Origin: JABFSC01 sp031389045
GTDB taxonomy: Bacteria > Desulfobacterota > Binatia > Bin18
Direction: 5' to 3'
DNA: 12,640 bases
Assembly (NCBI GenBank): GCA_031389045.1
Contig: JANMSE010000421.1
Coordinates: 1-12,640, forward strand
Shown here: positions 5,446 through 12,640 of the stretch, in pieces
Position numbering within the stretch: position 1 is the first letter of the stretch
Layout of the letters: every line of letters starts with the position of its first letter
The notes under the pieces: generated by a model
Database searches by the model: none
Told to the model about the DNA's origin: nothing
Seen by the model: only the letters and a program-made list of their open reading frames with translations
Program-made: the position numbers and the translations under genes

Positions 5446-6858
5446 ATGTGGAAAATCAGCACTATCATCCTTAGTGGACTTGCACTCATCCATCTGTTCG
5501 CCGGTGCCGGACTCGCGCAAAAGAGAAGTGTCGCCGAAGAAATTCTGGACATTCTGCGCGCCGAAAATAAGATCAGCGAGGAAAAATATCAAGAGCTCAT
5601 GAACCGGGCGAAAGCCGAAACCGAGGCGCGGGAAGCCGGAGTCGAAGCGTACCGCCGGGACCCGGTCAAAATCATCAAGCAAGATAGGAGTTTAGACTGG
5701 CTCAATCGGTTCAGTTTCTCTGGCGATCTTCGCGTCCGCGGCGAGGGGTTCTATCAAGGGGACGGGCCGCTGGCCAACGCACGGAGTCGGATGCGCTATC
5801 GTCTGCGGTTCGGGGCGCAGATGAAAATTAGTGACGAACTGTTGGCCGGCGTTCGGCTTGTGAGCGGTGACCCCAACGACCCGATCTCGACCAACGAAAC
5901 CTTGACCAATCTGTTTACCCGTAAACCAGTAGCCATTGACCACGCCTATATTATGCTCACCCCGAAAGAAACTATCGGACTCGGTGACTTTGCCTGGAAC
6001 CCCATTACCCTCTACGCCGGAAAATTCACGAATACCTTCTTCAAACCTCGTGCCGTCATGGTTTCGGAACTTATTTTCGATGACGACTTAAGCCCAGAAG
6101 GTCTTGCTGAGACCTTTACGCTCTATGAAGGGTCGGAGGGGCTGTTGCGTCGCTTCCAACTCAATGCCGCGCAGTGGGTGGTCCGAGAAAACTCGCGGTC
6201 CAGCGATGCTTGGATGATGGGTGGACAGGCCGTGGTTGCCTTACAACCGCTCGCGAGCACCCGCCTGACGTTGGCGTTTGGCGACTACTTTTTCTCGAAA
6301 ACCGACGGCATTGCTCAATCCCGCGCTGGCAACAGTGCGTTGAAAATCACCAACTCCGTGATCCTGAGAGATGGCACGGTCGTGAAAGGTGGAAGGTCGC
6401 TCACTCCTGGAACCGGCGCCAAGGACTTCCGGCGTTTCCTCGGCGGCTTCAACATCGTCAATGCGTCGATGCAGCTTGATTACAATACCGGTGATCCGCG
6501 ATGGCCGGTCTCACTCATCGCGGATTTTGCCCATAATACGGATGCGGAGAATGGACGTGACATCGCGATCTGGGCTGGGGCGAGTTTGGGGGCGACCCGC
6601 AATCCTGGTGATTGGGCCTTCTCTCTGGCGTGGGCACGGACGGAAACCGATGCTGTGTTGTCAGCGTTCAGTTATAGTGACTTTGGGCGTGATGGTGGAA
6701 CGAACAACCAAGGCCCCTTTGTGAGGGTCGATTACATGTTGTTCCCCCGGCTGACGATTTCCGCCAAGAATCATTTCGTCTCGTTCATTGACCGACCGAA
6801 AGGACAATCGAATGCCACGCTCCATCGCTTCCAGCTTGATGCGCAGGTGACGTTCTAA
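5446..6858 (+). CDS. Outer-membrane porin, Porin_5-like, probably for phosphate
   Basis: A 470-aa beta-barrel precursor. ATG at 5446 has AAGGAG (5431-5436) 9 nt upstream. The signal peptide spans residues 1-24 with likely cleavage in AGLA/QK. Residues about 28-66 form a charged helical segment (EEILDILRAENKISEEKYQEL), a periplasmic coiled coil common ahead of such barrels. From about residue 85 the sequence alternates in amphipathic strands (FSFSGDLRVRGEGF, MRYRLRFGAQMKI, LLAGVRLVSGD). It ends with phenylalanine (AQVTF), the C-terminal signal for barrel assembly. The pattern fits the putative-porin family Porin_5; I did not see a clear match to the OprO/OprP family. Phosphate or other anion uptake is inferred from its own Pho box and from pstS directly downstream, not from selectivity residues. 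Confidence 0.87.
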   Translation: MWKISTIILSGLALIHLFAGAGLAQKRSVAEEILDILRAENKISEEKYQELMNRAKAETEAREAGVEAYRRDPVKIIKQDRSLDWLNRFSFSGDLRVRGEGFYQGDGPLANARSRMRYRLRFGAQMKISDELLAGVRLVSGDPNDPISTNETLTNLFTRKPVAIDHAYIMLTPKETIGLGDFAWNPITLYAGKFTNTFFKPRAVMVSELIFDDDLSPEGLAETFTLYEGSEGLLRRFQLNAAQWVVRENSRSSDAWMMGGQAVVALQPLASTRLTLAFGDYFFSKTDGIAQSRAGNSALKITNSVILRDGTVVKGGRSLTPGTGAKDFRRFLGGFNIVNASMQLDYNTGDPRWPVSLIADFAHNTDAENGRDIAIWAGASLGATRNPGDWAFSLAWARTETDAVLSAFSYSDFGRDGGTNNQGPFVRVDYMLFPRLTISAKNHFVSFIDRPKGQSNATLHRFQLDAQVTF

Positions 6859-6863
6859 GGAAG

Positions 6864-6908
6864 AGGTCACACTTCTGTAACACTCTGGTAACATTCGCTG
6901 ATTAGCGT
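6864..6908 (+). promoter_or_regulatory. Pho box array and -10 for pstS
   Basis: Repeats at 11-bp period: AGGTCAC (6864), CTGTAAC (6875) and TGGTAAC (6886). Ten nucleotides then precede TAGCGT (6903-6908) as a weak -10. The array begins 5 bp after the porin stop, so no terminator fits between them and porin read-through could also supply pst mRNA. A transcription start near 6915 rules out GTG 6907 as a start codon. Confidence 0.8.
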
Positions 6909-6930
6909 GAACTTTATGGAGGATATTTCA

Positions 6931-7911
6931 ATGCAAAAGAGACTGTGGTCGCTCATGGTAGGAACAGGGTTCGCCGCGAGCCTGCTCGTTCCTCAGCAAA
7001 CATCCGCTCAAGATGCCGTTAAAATTGATGCGGCTATTCCGGCCTATAAGTCGGTGAGCGGGATCTCTGGCAACCTCAACAGTATTGGCTCGGATACACT
7101 GAATAACCTGATGACGTTGTGGGCGGAAGGGTTCAAGAAAATGTACCCCAATGTCAACATTCAGATTGAAGGCAAAGGGTCGAGCACCGCCCCCCCCGCG
7201 CTCATCGAAGGGACCGCGCAACTCGGTCCGATGTCTCGCCCGATGCGCGGGTCGGAGATTGATGGCTTCGAGGCGAAGTATGGCTACAAGCCCACCCCGT
7301 TACGGACTTCACTCGACTCGCTCGCCGTATTTGTCCATAAAGACAATCCGGTGAAAGGACTGACGTTGGCGCAGGTCGATGGCATGTTCTCGAAAACCTT
7401 CCGCTGCAAAGGCGGCGAGGTCAAAACCTGGGGGCAGGCTGGGCTTGATGGCAGTTGGGCCGGCGCTCCCCTGAGCCTGTATGGTCGGAACTCCGCGTCC
7501 GGCACCTACGGGTTCTTCAAGGAAAACGCGCTGTGCAATGGTGACTACAAAGACACCGTCAAGGAACAACCAGGCTCGGCGTCCGTGGTCCAAGGCGTGA
7601 GTGAGGATCGTAATGGTGTGGGCTACAGTGGGATCGGGTACGTCACTTCTGGAGTCCGTGCCGTGCCACTCTCGAAGGACGGAGGAGGTTTTTCACCCGC
7701 GACATACGAGAATGTGGTGAGTGGTCAATATCCCCTCAGCCGCGCGTTGTTGCTCTATATCAACCGCGCGCCTGGCAGCCCTCTTGATCCACTGGTGAAG
7801 GAGTTCGCCAAATTCATCTTCAGTAAAGAAGGGCAAGAGGTTGTCGTGAAGGATGGGTACTATCCGTTAACGGCGGCCATCGTCAGAGAAGAGTTGGCGA
7901 AGTTGGAGTAA
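6931..7911 (+). CDS. pstS: Periplasmic phosphate-binding protein PstS
   Basis: It binds inorganic phosphate in the periplasm and delivers it to PstC/PstA. The 326-aa precursor starts at ATG 6931 with GGAGG (6918-6922) 8 nt upstream; GTG 6907 and ATG 6916 are too near the predicted transcript end. The signal peptide is residues 1-26, cut after TSA, with no lipobox cysteine, so the mature protein is soluble. Ligand-loop motifs are visible: GSDTL (53-57), GSST (83-86) and GRNSASGTYGFF (from 185). The C-terminal FAKFIFSKEGQEVVVKDGYYPL matches the closing helix-strand of PstS-type binding proteins. Two cysteines (in FRCKGG and NALCNG) could form a disulfide. First gene of pstSCAB, driven by the Pho box at 6864. 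Confidence 0.93.
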   Translation: MQKRLWSLMVGTGFAASLLVPQQTSAQDAVKIDAAIPAYKSVSGISGNLNSIGSDTLNNLMTLWAEGFKKMYPNVNIQIEGKGSSTAPPALIEGTAQLGPMSRPMRGSEIDGFEAKYGYKPTPLRTSLDSLAVFVHKDNPVKGLTLAQVDGMFSKTFRCKGGEVKTWGQAGLDGSWAGAPLSLYGRNSASGTYGFFKENALCNGDYKDTVKEQPGSASVVQGVSEDRNGVGYSGIGYVTSGVRAVPLSKDGGGFSPATYENVVSGQYPLSRALLLYINRAPGSPLDPLVKEFAKFIFSKEGQEVVVKDGYYPLTAAIVREELAKLE

Positions 7912-7944
7912 CCAAGGAGAGGAGTTCAAGGAATCCATCTTTGA

Positions 7945-7983
7945 TCCCCCTCACCCTGACCCTCTCCCAGCCGGGAGAGGGAA
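7945..7983. repeat. REP-like palindromic element between pstS and pstC
   Basis: A perfect 9-bp inverted repeat, CCCTCTCCC (7960-7968) and GGGAGAGGG (7973-7981) with a 4-nt loop, is preceded by CCCCCTCACCCTGA. From memory, this C-rich flank plus palindrome is a dispersed intergenic repeat in many Gram-negative genomes. There is no T-tract, so it is not a classical terminator. In the pst mRNA it could stabilise the pstS transcript or reduce expression of the permease genes. Confidence 0.65.
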
Positions 7984-8023
7984 CTTGGGAAAACGGCCCC
8001 ACCCCTTGCACGGAAATTTCACA

Positions 8024-10327
8024 ATGTCAGACTCTCAAGCCGTGGCTCCACAAGACATCGCTATTCCTCGTGTCAACGCACGAGCCTCCGCGCCGAAAAA
8101 AAAGGGGGCTCCCACCCGTGTCAACCTTCGTTGGAAACAACTGACTGACAAAGCCGCTGGTGTCGTCATTACCGCGGGCGGCATCGCGATCATCGCCAGT
8201 ATCATTCTGATTCTTTTCGTCATCGTCGCCGAGACCCTACCGCTGTGGTACGCGCCCACCGCGCAATCAACACCCACACCCACCTTGGACAACTCACAGC
8301 CGCTCGTGATGGGCGTGGATGAATACCAAGAGATTGTCTACTTCGCCACCGCCGCTGGAACGGTTGAATTCCGCTCCTTGGCCGATGGGCACGTCCTACA
8401 ACGCTTTGCCATCGCCGGACTCAACGGACAGCAGGTCACGTCCGCCTACCGCGACGGGATACACCATGATGTCGTGGTGGGGACTTCGGGTGGCATGCTG
8501 ATTCCTCTCAGAATCCTGTTCTCTCCCACCTTTGTCGATGGCAAGCGCATCATCACCCCAGAAGTGCGCGAGGGCAAACCGTTGCAAATTGATGAACAGG
8601 GGAGGGCGCTCACATCACTGGTCTACCGGGAAAATGAAGGGACCGTGCGGGCCGCCGCGCTGGTGGGGCCACGCACGCTCCTCTTTTTTTCACAGGAAGA
8701 ACAAACCTCGCCATTAGGAGAGTCGAGCCTCGAACTCGCGCGGAGTGATCTTTCTCCACAATTGCAGAGCGATGTGACCGCGCTCGCCCTCGATCAATTC
8801 CAATCCAATCTGCTAGTGGGGACGGCGAGTGGGGAGATCTATCACTGGCCGGTTGACGAACCGGAAAACCTACAGTTGGGGCAGACCTTCTCCGCCGTGT
8901 CCACGCCAGGCACGGGCATTAGCGTCCTTGGCTGGCTCATCGGTGGTCGTTCGCTGATTGTGGGCGATGCGCATGGCGGCGTGAATGTCTGGGTGCAAGT
9001 ACGCAATCCCGCGAATCCGCAAGATGTTTTGTATCGCAAAGCCCACCAGTTACAGGCGCATCAGGCTCAGGTGACCGCGGTCGCGCCGTCCCCACGCGAC
9101 AGAGGGTTTCTCACGGCGGATGTCGCAGGCACGGTGCTGGTGCACCATGCCACATCCGACCAAACCTTGCTTACCCTGTCGACTGGCACGAATCCTCTGC
9201 CGTTGCTGACCTTCGCCCCCAAAGCCAACGGCGCGCTAACGGTCGATTCACACGGACAACTCTTTCGCTGGGACCTCCACAACCCGCACCCGGAAATCAC
9301 GCTGCAAACCCTGTTCGGCAAGGTGTGGTACGAAGGATACGAAAAGCCCGATTACACCTGGCAGTCGAGTAGCGGAACGGATGATTTCGAGCCCAAGTTT
9401 AGCCTCACGCCTCTGACCTACGGCACCATGAAAGGGACCTTTTACGCCTTGCTCCTGGCGGTGCCGTTGAGTATCTGCGCGGCGCTCTACACCTCGCAGT
9501 TCATGCACCCACGCATCCGCAGCGTGGTCAAACCCACGGTCGAAGTGATGGCGGCGCTGCCGAGCGTGGTGCTAGGATTCTTCGCTGGCTTGTGGTTAGC
9601 CTCGCGGATCGAGAAAATCGTACCGGCGGTCTTTTTATTGGTCATCGCGCTCCCACTGGTGTCACTCATCGCCTCATTTGTGTGGCGACTGATTCCGCTG
9701 CCCGTGCGCAGCCGCATGAGGCCCGGCACCGAATTGGTGTTCCTTGCGCCGCTGTTGCTCATCACGATATATGCTTGCATTAGCCTGAGTGGCTATATCG
9801 AAACGGCGGTCTTCAATGGGAGTTTCCCACAATGGTTGTACACGACGACGGGCGTACAGTATGACCCCCGGAACTCGATGGTGGTCGGTTTCGCGATGGG
9901 GTTCGCCGTCATTCCGATTATCTACACCATCTCCGAAGACGCCTTCTCCAATGTCCCACAGCATCTGATTTCCGGCTCCTTAGCCCTGGGGGCGACCCGC
10001 TGGCAAACCGCCATCCGCGTGGTGCTCCCCACCGCGAGTCCGGGGCTCTTCTCCGCGGTGATGATCGGCTTTGGGCGCGCGGTGGGAGAGACGATGATCG
10101 TGCTGATGGCCACCGGCAATACGCCGGTGATGGATTTTAGTCCGTTCAATGGGTTTCGCGCGCTATCGGCGAATATCGCGGTGGAGATTCCCGAAGCGCC
10201 ACATGGCGGGACGTTGTACCGTGTCCTCTTCTTGGCGGCGTTACAGTTGTTCATCCTCACGTTTTTGGTGAACACCGTCGCGGAAGTCGTGCGGCAACGG
10301 CTGCGGGAGCGGTATAGCAAAATATGA
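8024..10327 (+). CDS. pstC: Phosphate ABC transporter permease PstC, large form with extracytoplasmic propeller-like domain
   Basis: One of the two channel subunits of the PstSCAB importer. ATG 8024 has a weak GGAA 8 nt upstream; an in-frame TTG at 7985 lies next to the palindrome and is less likely. The product is 767 aa, much longer than E. coli PstC (319). Residues about 45-69 form TM1. Residues about 85-460 are extracytoplasmic and contain WD40/propeller-like repeats, e.g. LQAHQAQVTAVAPSPRDRG, SNLLVGTASGEIYHWPV and GALTVDSHGQLFRWDL. The permease domain follows from about 461, with several TM helices and the EAA coupling loop GSLALGATRWQTAIRVVLP (about 651-669). This architecture is known from Pseudomonas-type PstC. 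The gene overlaps pstA by ATGA. Confidence 0.93.
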   Translation: MSDSQAVAPQDIAIPRVNARASAPKKKGAPTRVNLRWKQLTDKAAGVVITAGGIAIIASIILILFVIVAETLPLWYAPTAQSTPTPTLDNSQPLVMGVDEYQEIVYFATAAGTVEFRSLADGHVLQRFAIAGLNGQQVTSAYRDGIHHDVVVGTSGGMLIPLRILFSPTFVDGKRIITPEVREGKPLQIDEQGRALTSLVYRENEGTVRAAALVGPRTLLFFSQEEQTSPLGESSLELARSDLSPQLQSDVTALALDQFQSNLLVGTASGEIYHWPVDEPENLQLGQTFSAVSTPGTGISVLGWLIGGRSLIVGDAHGGVNVWVQVRNPANPQDVLYRKAHQLQAHQAQVTAVAPSPRDRGFLTADVAGTVLVHHATSDQTLLTLSTGTNPLPLLTFAPKANGALTVDSHGQLFRWDLHNPHPEITLQTLFGKVWYEGYEKPDYTWQSSSGTDDFEPKFSLTPLTYGTMKGTFYALLLAVPLSICAALYTSQFMHPRIRSVVKPTVEVMAALPSVVLGFFAGLWLASRIEKIVPAVFLLVIALPLVSLIASFVWRLIPLPVRSRMRPGTELVFLAPLLLITIYACISLSGYIETAVFNGSFPQWLYTTTGVQYDPRNSMVVGFAMGFAVIPIIYTISEDAFSNVPQHLISGSLALGATRWQTAIRVVLPTASPGLFSAVMIGFGRAVGETMIVLMATGNTPVMDFSPFNGFRALSANIAVEIPEAPHGGTLYRVLFLAALQLFILTFLVNTVAEVVRQRLRERYSKI

Positions 10328-11964
10328 GCACCTCTTTCGGCAAATTTTGGAAAAGCGGTGACCCGTTCATCTGGATGACCGGCGGCGCGTTGGCGCTTAG
10401 CCTCATTATGATTATCTCACTGATCGTGATCGTCGCCGCCAACGCGCTGGGGTATTATTGGCCAGACCGATTGGTCCAGGTCACCCTGAAAGATGGCACC
10501 GAACTTCTTGGACAACAGATTATCAGCGAGCCGATTCCCACGCCCGATACCCCCACGGCAACCGTGCAATATCGCACCGAATTTCAGATCGCCAACCGCG
10601 ATCTGTATGGCGCGGATTTTCGCTGGGTCAACGATGACGAGATCACGGCGCGGTCGTTCCCGGCTGAAGCGCTACTCTTCGAGCGCTGGGAGTGGGGGCC
10701 GCTGTTTGGCTTCCTCACCACCGTGACCCAGGATGGAAAAGTGATCGCCGAGGGGTCCGCGTCGGCGTGGAAAAGATTTCAAGAAATCCACCCGCGGACG
10801 CAAGAAACGCTGCACCGCATCCACCGGATTGAACGCAAGGAAATCGGCGACATCAACTACCGCCTGGAGCAAGTCCGCCTTGAGATGAAAGGTCTCCAGA
10901 CGCAAGAGCGAGACTCAACACCGGCCGCGAAACAGATCCCCGCGCTTGAGCAGGAGATCGCCGCGTTACAGCAGCGCTACGAGGAGAAAGCCGCCGAACT
11001 CAAGACGCTCTACGATGAGAACGCACGCTATCGGTTTCTCGTGAAGGCCGCTGGGGGAAAAGAAAAAGAGCTGCCCGTTGCGGCGGTCGTACGCGCCTTT
11101 TTGCCCAATCAGTTAAGCTGGTGGGAGCGGTTCACGTTGTATGTGACCCGACTGGTCGAGTTTGTGTGGGATGAACCTCGTGAGTCCAATACCGAGGGCG
11201 GGGTGTTCCCAGCCATTTTTGGCACGGTCATCATGGTGTTGATTATGAGTGTCATGGTGGTGCCGTTCGGGGTGATCGCCGCGCTCTATCTGCGAGAATA
11301 TGCCAAACAAGGGCCGATGGTGCGCGCGGTCCGCATCGCCGTCAACAACCTGGCGGGCGTACCCTCCATCGTCTTTGGCGTCTTCGGGTTAGGGTTCTTC
11401 GTCTATCTGATGGGTGGCAGTATCGACCGGTTGTTCTACCCAGAGGCTTTGCCGACCCCCACGTATGGCACGGGGGGGATTCTGTGGGCCTCGCTCACGT
11501 TGGCGTTGCTGACCGTTCCCGTGGTGATTGTCGCGACCGAAGAATCCCTGTCCTCGATCCCACGCGAATGGCGCGAAGGTTCGCTGGCCTTAGGGGCGAC
11601 GAAGTGGGAGACGATTCGCAAGATTGTTCTCCCTGGCGCGCTGCCTGGTATTCTGACCGGCATGATTCTCGCGATGGCGCGCGGGGCGGGTGAAGTCGCG
11701 CCGTTGATGATTACTGGCGTCGTGAAGCTCGCGCCGACCTTACCGCTGGATGCCCATGCGCCGTTCTTTCACCTTGAGCGAAAATTCATGCACCTGGGCT
11801 TTCACATCTATGATGTGGGATTCCAGTCCCCTAATGTGGAGGCGGCCAAGCCAATGGTGTTTATGACGACCTTGTTGCTGATTGGGATTATTCTGCTGTT
11901 GAACCTCACGGCGATTATCGTGCGTAACCGGCTGCGCAGTCGATTGCGATTTGGCACGTTCTAG
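10324..11964 (+). CDS. pstA: Phosphate ABC transporter permease PstA, large form with coiled-coil extracytoplasmic domain
   Basis: Second channel subunit of the importer. Its ATG overlaps the pstC stop (ATGA), so translation is coupled. The 546-aa product (E. coli PstA is 296) begins with a TM helix (about 16-42), then an extracytoplasmic region to about 270. That region starts with a beta-rich part (VTLKDGTELLG) and includes a long charged coiled coil at about 155-235 (HRIHRIERKEIGDINYRLEQ and ALEQEIAALQQRYEEKAAEL). The permease domain starts near 292 (GGVFPAIFGTVIMVL) and carries the EAA loop GSLALGATKWETIRKIVLP (about 419-437). A long N-terminal insert of this kind is known from Pseudomonas-type PstA (domain DUF3333) and occurs together with large PstC, suggesting the two extracytoplasmic domains interact. 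Confidence 0.93.
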   Translation: MSTSFGKFWKSGDPFIWMTGGALALSLIMIISLIVIVAANALGYYWPDRLVQVTLKDGTELLGQQIISEPIPTPDTPTATVQYRTEFQIANRDLYGADFRWVNDDEITARSFPAEALLFERWEWGPLFGFLTTVTQDGKVIAEGSASAWKRFQEIHPRTQETLHRIHRIERKEIGDINYRLEQVRLEMKGLQTQERDSTPAAKQIPALEQEIAALQQRYEEKAAELKTLYDENARYRFLVKAAGGKEKELPVAAVVRAFLPNQLSWWERFTLYVTRLVEFVWDEPRESNTEGGVFPAIFGTVIMVLIMSVMVVPFGVIAALYLREYAKQGPMVRAVRIAVNNLAGVPSIVFGVFGLGFFVYLMGGSIDRLFYPEALPTPTYGTGGILWASLTLALLTVPVVIVATEESLSSIPREWREGSLALGATKWETIRKIVLPGALPGILTGMILAMARGAGEVAPLMITGVVKLAPTLPLDAHAPFFHLERKFMHLGFHIYDVGFQSPNVEAAKPMVFMTTLLLIGIILLLNLTAIIVRNRLRSRLRFGTF

Positions 11965-11974
11965 CAGGCGAATT

Positions 11975-12532
11975 ATGGATAAAGAGCATTCCGTACGACC
12001 TTCCGCTGTGTCGCTTCCGCCCGCGCATGATGGCCCCAACGGGAAGGACCCGCTGGCGGCGGCGGACGCGCACGCGACCGAGGTGGAGATTCGTCAGGTC
12101 TCTCTCTTCTACGGGAGCAAACAGGCGCTGTTTGATATTGACCTCAACATTGGTCGGCGTGAGGTGACGGCCTTCATCGGCCCTTCTGGCTGCGGCAAAT
12201 CGACCCTGCTGCGCTGCCTGAATCGCCTCAATGATCTGATTGATAACGTCCGGGTGACCGGGAGCATTCGCCTGAGTGGCGACGAGATTCTGGACCCCAC
12301 ACTGGATGTGACCGACCTCCGCAAGCGCGTGGGCATGGTGTTCCAGAAGCCCAACCCGTTCCCGAAAACCATTTACGAGAATGTGGCATACGGCCCGCGT
12401 ATCCTGGGCATCAAACAGAAAGCGCGGCTTGATGAGATCGTGACCGAGAGTCTGCAGAGCGCGGCCCTGTGGAACGAGGTCAAGGACCGCTTGCACGACA
12501 ACGCCCTGGCGCTCTCCGGTGGACAGCACTAG
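11975..12532 (+). CDS. pstB: Phosphate ABC transporter ATPase PstB, interrupted by an in-frame TAG
   Basis: The ATPase that powers phosphate import. ATG 11975 lies 10 bp after the pstA stop, with AGG 6 nt upstream. The first 35 residues are a poorly conserved extension. The ABC domain follows: Walker A GPSGCGKST (69-77), the PstB-typical LRCLNRLNDL, the Q-loop MVFQKPNPFP and the signature LSGGQ (180-184). Immediately after it the frame reads H185 then TAG (12530-12532), where PstB normally reads QQR. The same frame continues with conserved PstB sequence to the window end. The stop therefore truncates the protein before Walker B and the H-loop, and a 185-aa product would be inactive. It is either a real nonsense lesion, a sequencing or assembly error (CAGCAG read as CACTAG), or read-through. 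Confidence 0.9.
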   Translation: MDKEHSVRPSAVSLPPAHDGPNGKDPLAAADAHATEVEIRQVSLFYGSKQALFDIDLNIGRREVTAFIGPSGCGKSTLLRCLNRLNDLIDNVRVTGSIRLSGDEILDPTLDVTDLRKRVGMVFQKPNPFPKTIYENVAYGPRILGIKQKARLDEIVTESLQSAALWNEVKDRLHDNALALSGGQH

Positions 12533-12640
12533 CGGCTCTGTATCGCCCGGACCATCGCCGTCGAGCCTGAGATCGTGCTGATGGATGAACCCTGCTCGGC
12601 GATTGACCCGATCGCGACCACCAAGATTGAGGAACTGATT
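12533..12640 (+). pseudogene. pstB: Continuation of pstB after the in-frame stop (partial)
   Basis: Same reading frame as pstB, open to the right edge. It encodes RLCIARTIAVEPEIVLMDEP, including Walker B (IVLMDEP), then CSAIDPIATTKIEELI with the D-loop region, all characteristic of PstB. No good start codon or ribosome-binding site exists right after the stop, so it is unlikely to be expressed as a separate protein. It shows that the frame is intact apart from the TAG, with no frameshift. Confidence 0.85.

Noticed and set aside
6907..6930. GTG 6907 or ATG 6916 as the pstS start
   Set aside because: They overlap or touch the predicted -10 and transcription start, whereas ATG 6931 has GGAGG and gives a clean signal peptide.
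7960..7981. Palindrome after pstS as a rho-independent terminator
   Set aside because: No T-run follows the stem, and the pst genes continue on the same strand. It fits a dispersed REP-like repeat better.
12530..12532. Genome-wide recoding of TAG as glutamine
   Set aside because: At least three genes in the window end at TAG exactly where a stop is expected, and no other internal TAG is seen in a conserved gene.

Overview
The window is a phosphate-starvation (Pho) locus from a diderm bacterium with fairly high GC. Diderm character is shown by an outer-membrane beta-barrel porin and by PstS having a plain signal peptide with no lipobox. PstC and PstA carry the large extracytoplasmic domains known from Pseudomonas-type Pst systems. 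The lineage cannot be fixed from sequence alone. It reads like a proteobacterial or environmental (MAG-type) genome.

Layout. At the left edge (1-303, minus) is the start of a two-TM signalling protein, probably a sensor histidine kinase. Rightward from it are: a 91-aa HMA_2-like small protein (458-733, plus); a 75-aa ribbon-helix-helix protein (837-1064, minus); an operon of a 125-aa protein with two winged-helix-like repeats, ppx and ppk1 (1267-4723); a stand-alone receiver-domain response regulator (4844-5251); a Porin_5-like porin (5446-6858); and pstS-pstC-pstA-pstB (6931 to the right edge). PhoU, PhoB and a full PhoR are not in the window.

Regulation. Five plus-strand transcription units each start with 11-bp-period direct repeats resembling the Pho box (7-mers like CTGTCAC or CTGTAAC, 4-bp spacers). 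In every case exactly 10 nt separate the last repeat slot from a -10-like hexamer. They precede the HMA_2-like gene, the 125-aa/ppx/ppk operon, the response regulator, the porin and pstS. A weaker minus-strand copy may serve the ribbon-helix-helix gene. These promoters also decide several start codons.

How it fits together. Under phosphate limitation the porin would admit phosphate across the outer membrane, PstS would bind it in the periplasm, and PstC/PstA/PstB would import it. Ppk and Ppx would make and degrade the polyphosphate reserve. Three small unexplained proteins seem to belong to the same regulon.

Oddities. pstB has an in-frame TAG just after its LSGGQ signature, although coding similarity continues to the window end. 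The ppx-ppk junction has a 17-bp tandem duplication that copies the Shine-Dalgarno and start codon. A REP-like palindrome sits between pstS and pstC. No intergenic gap exceeds about 205 bp. No tRNA, rRNA, CRISPR, insertion sequence or riboswitch was recognised.
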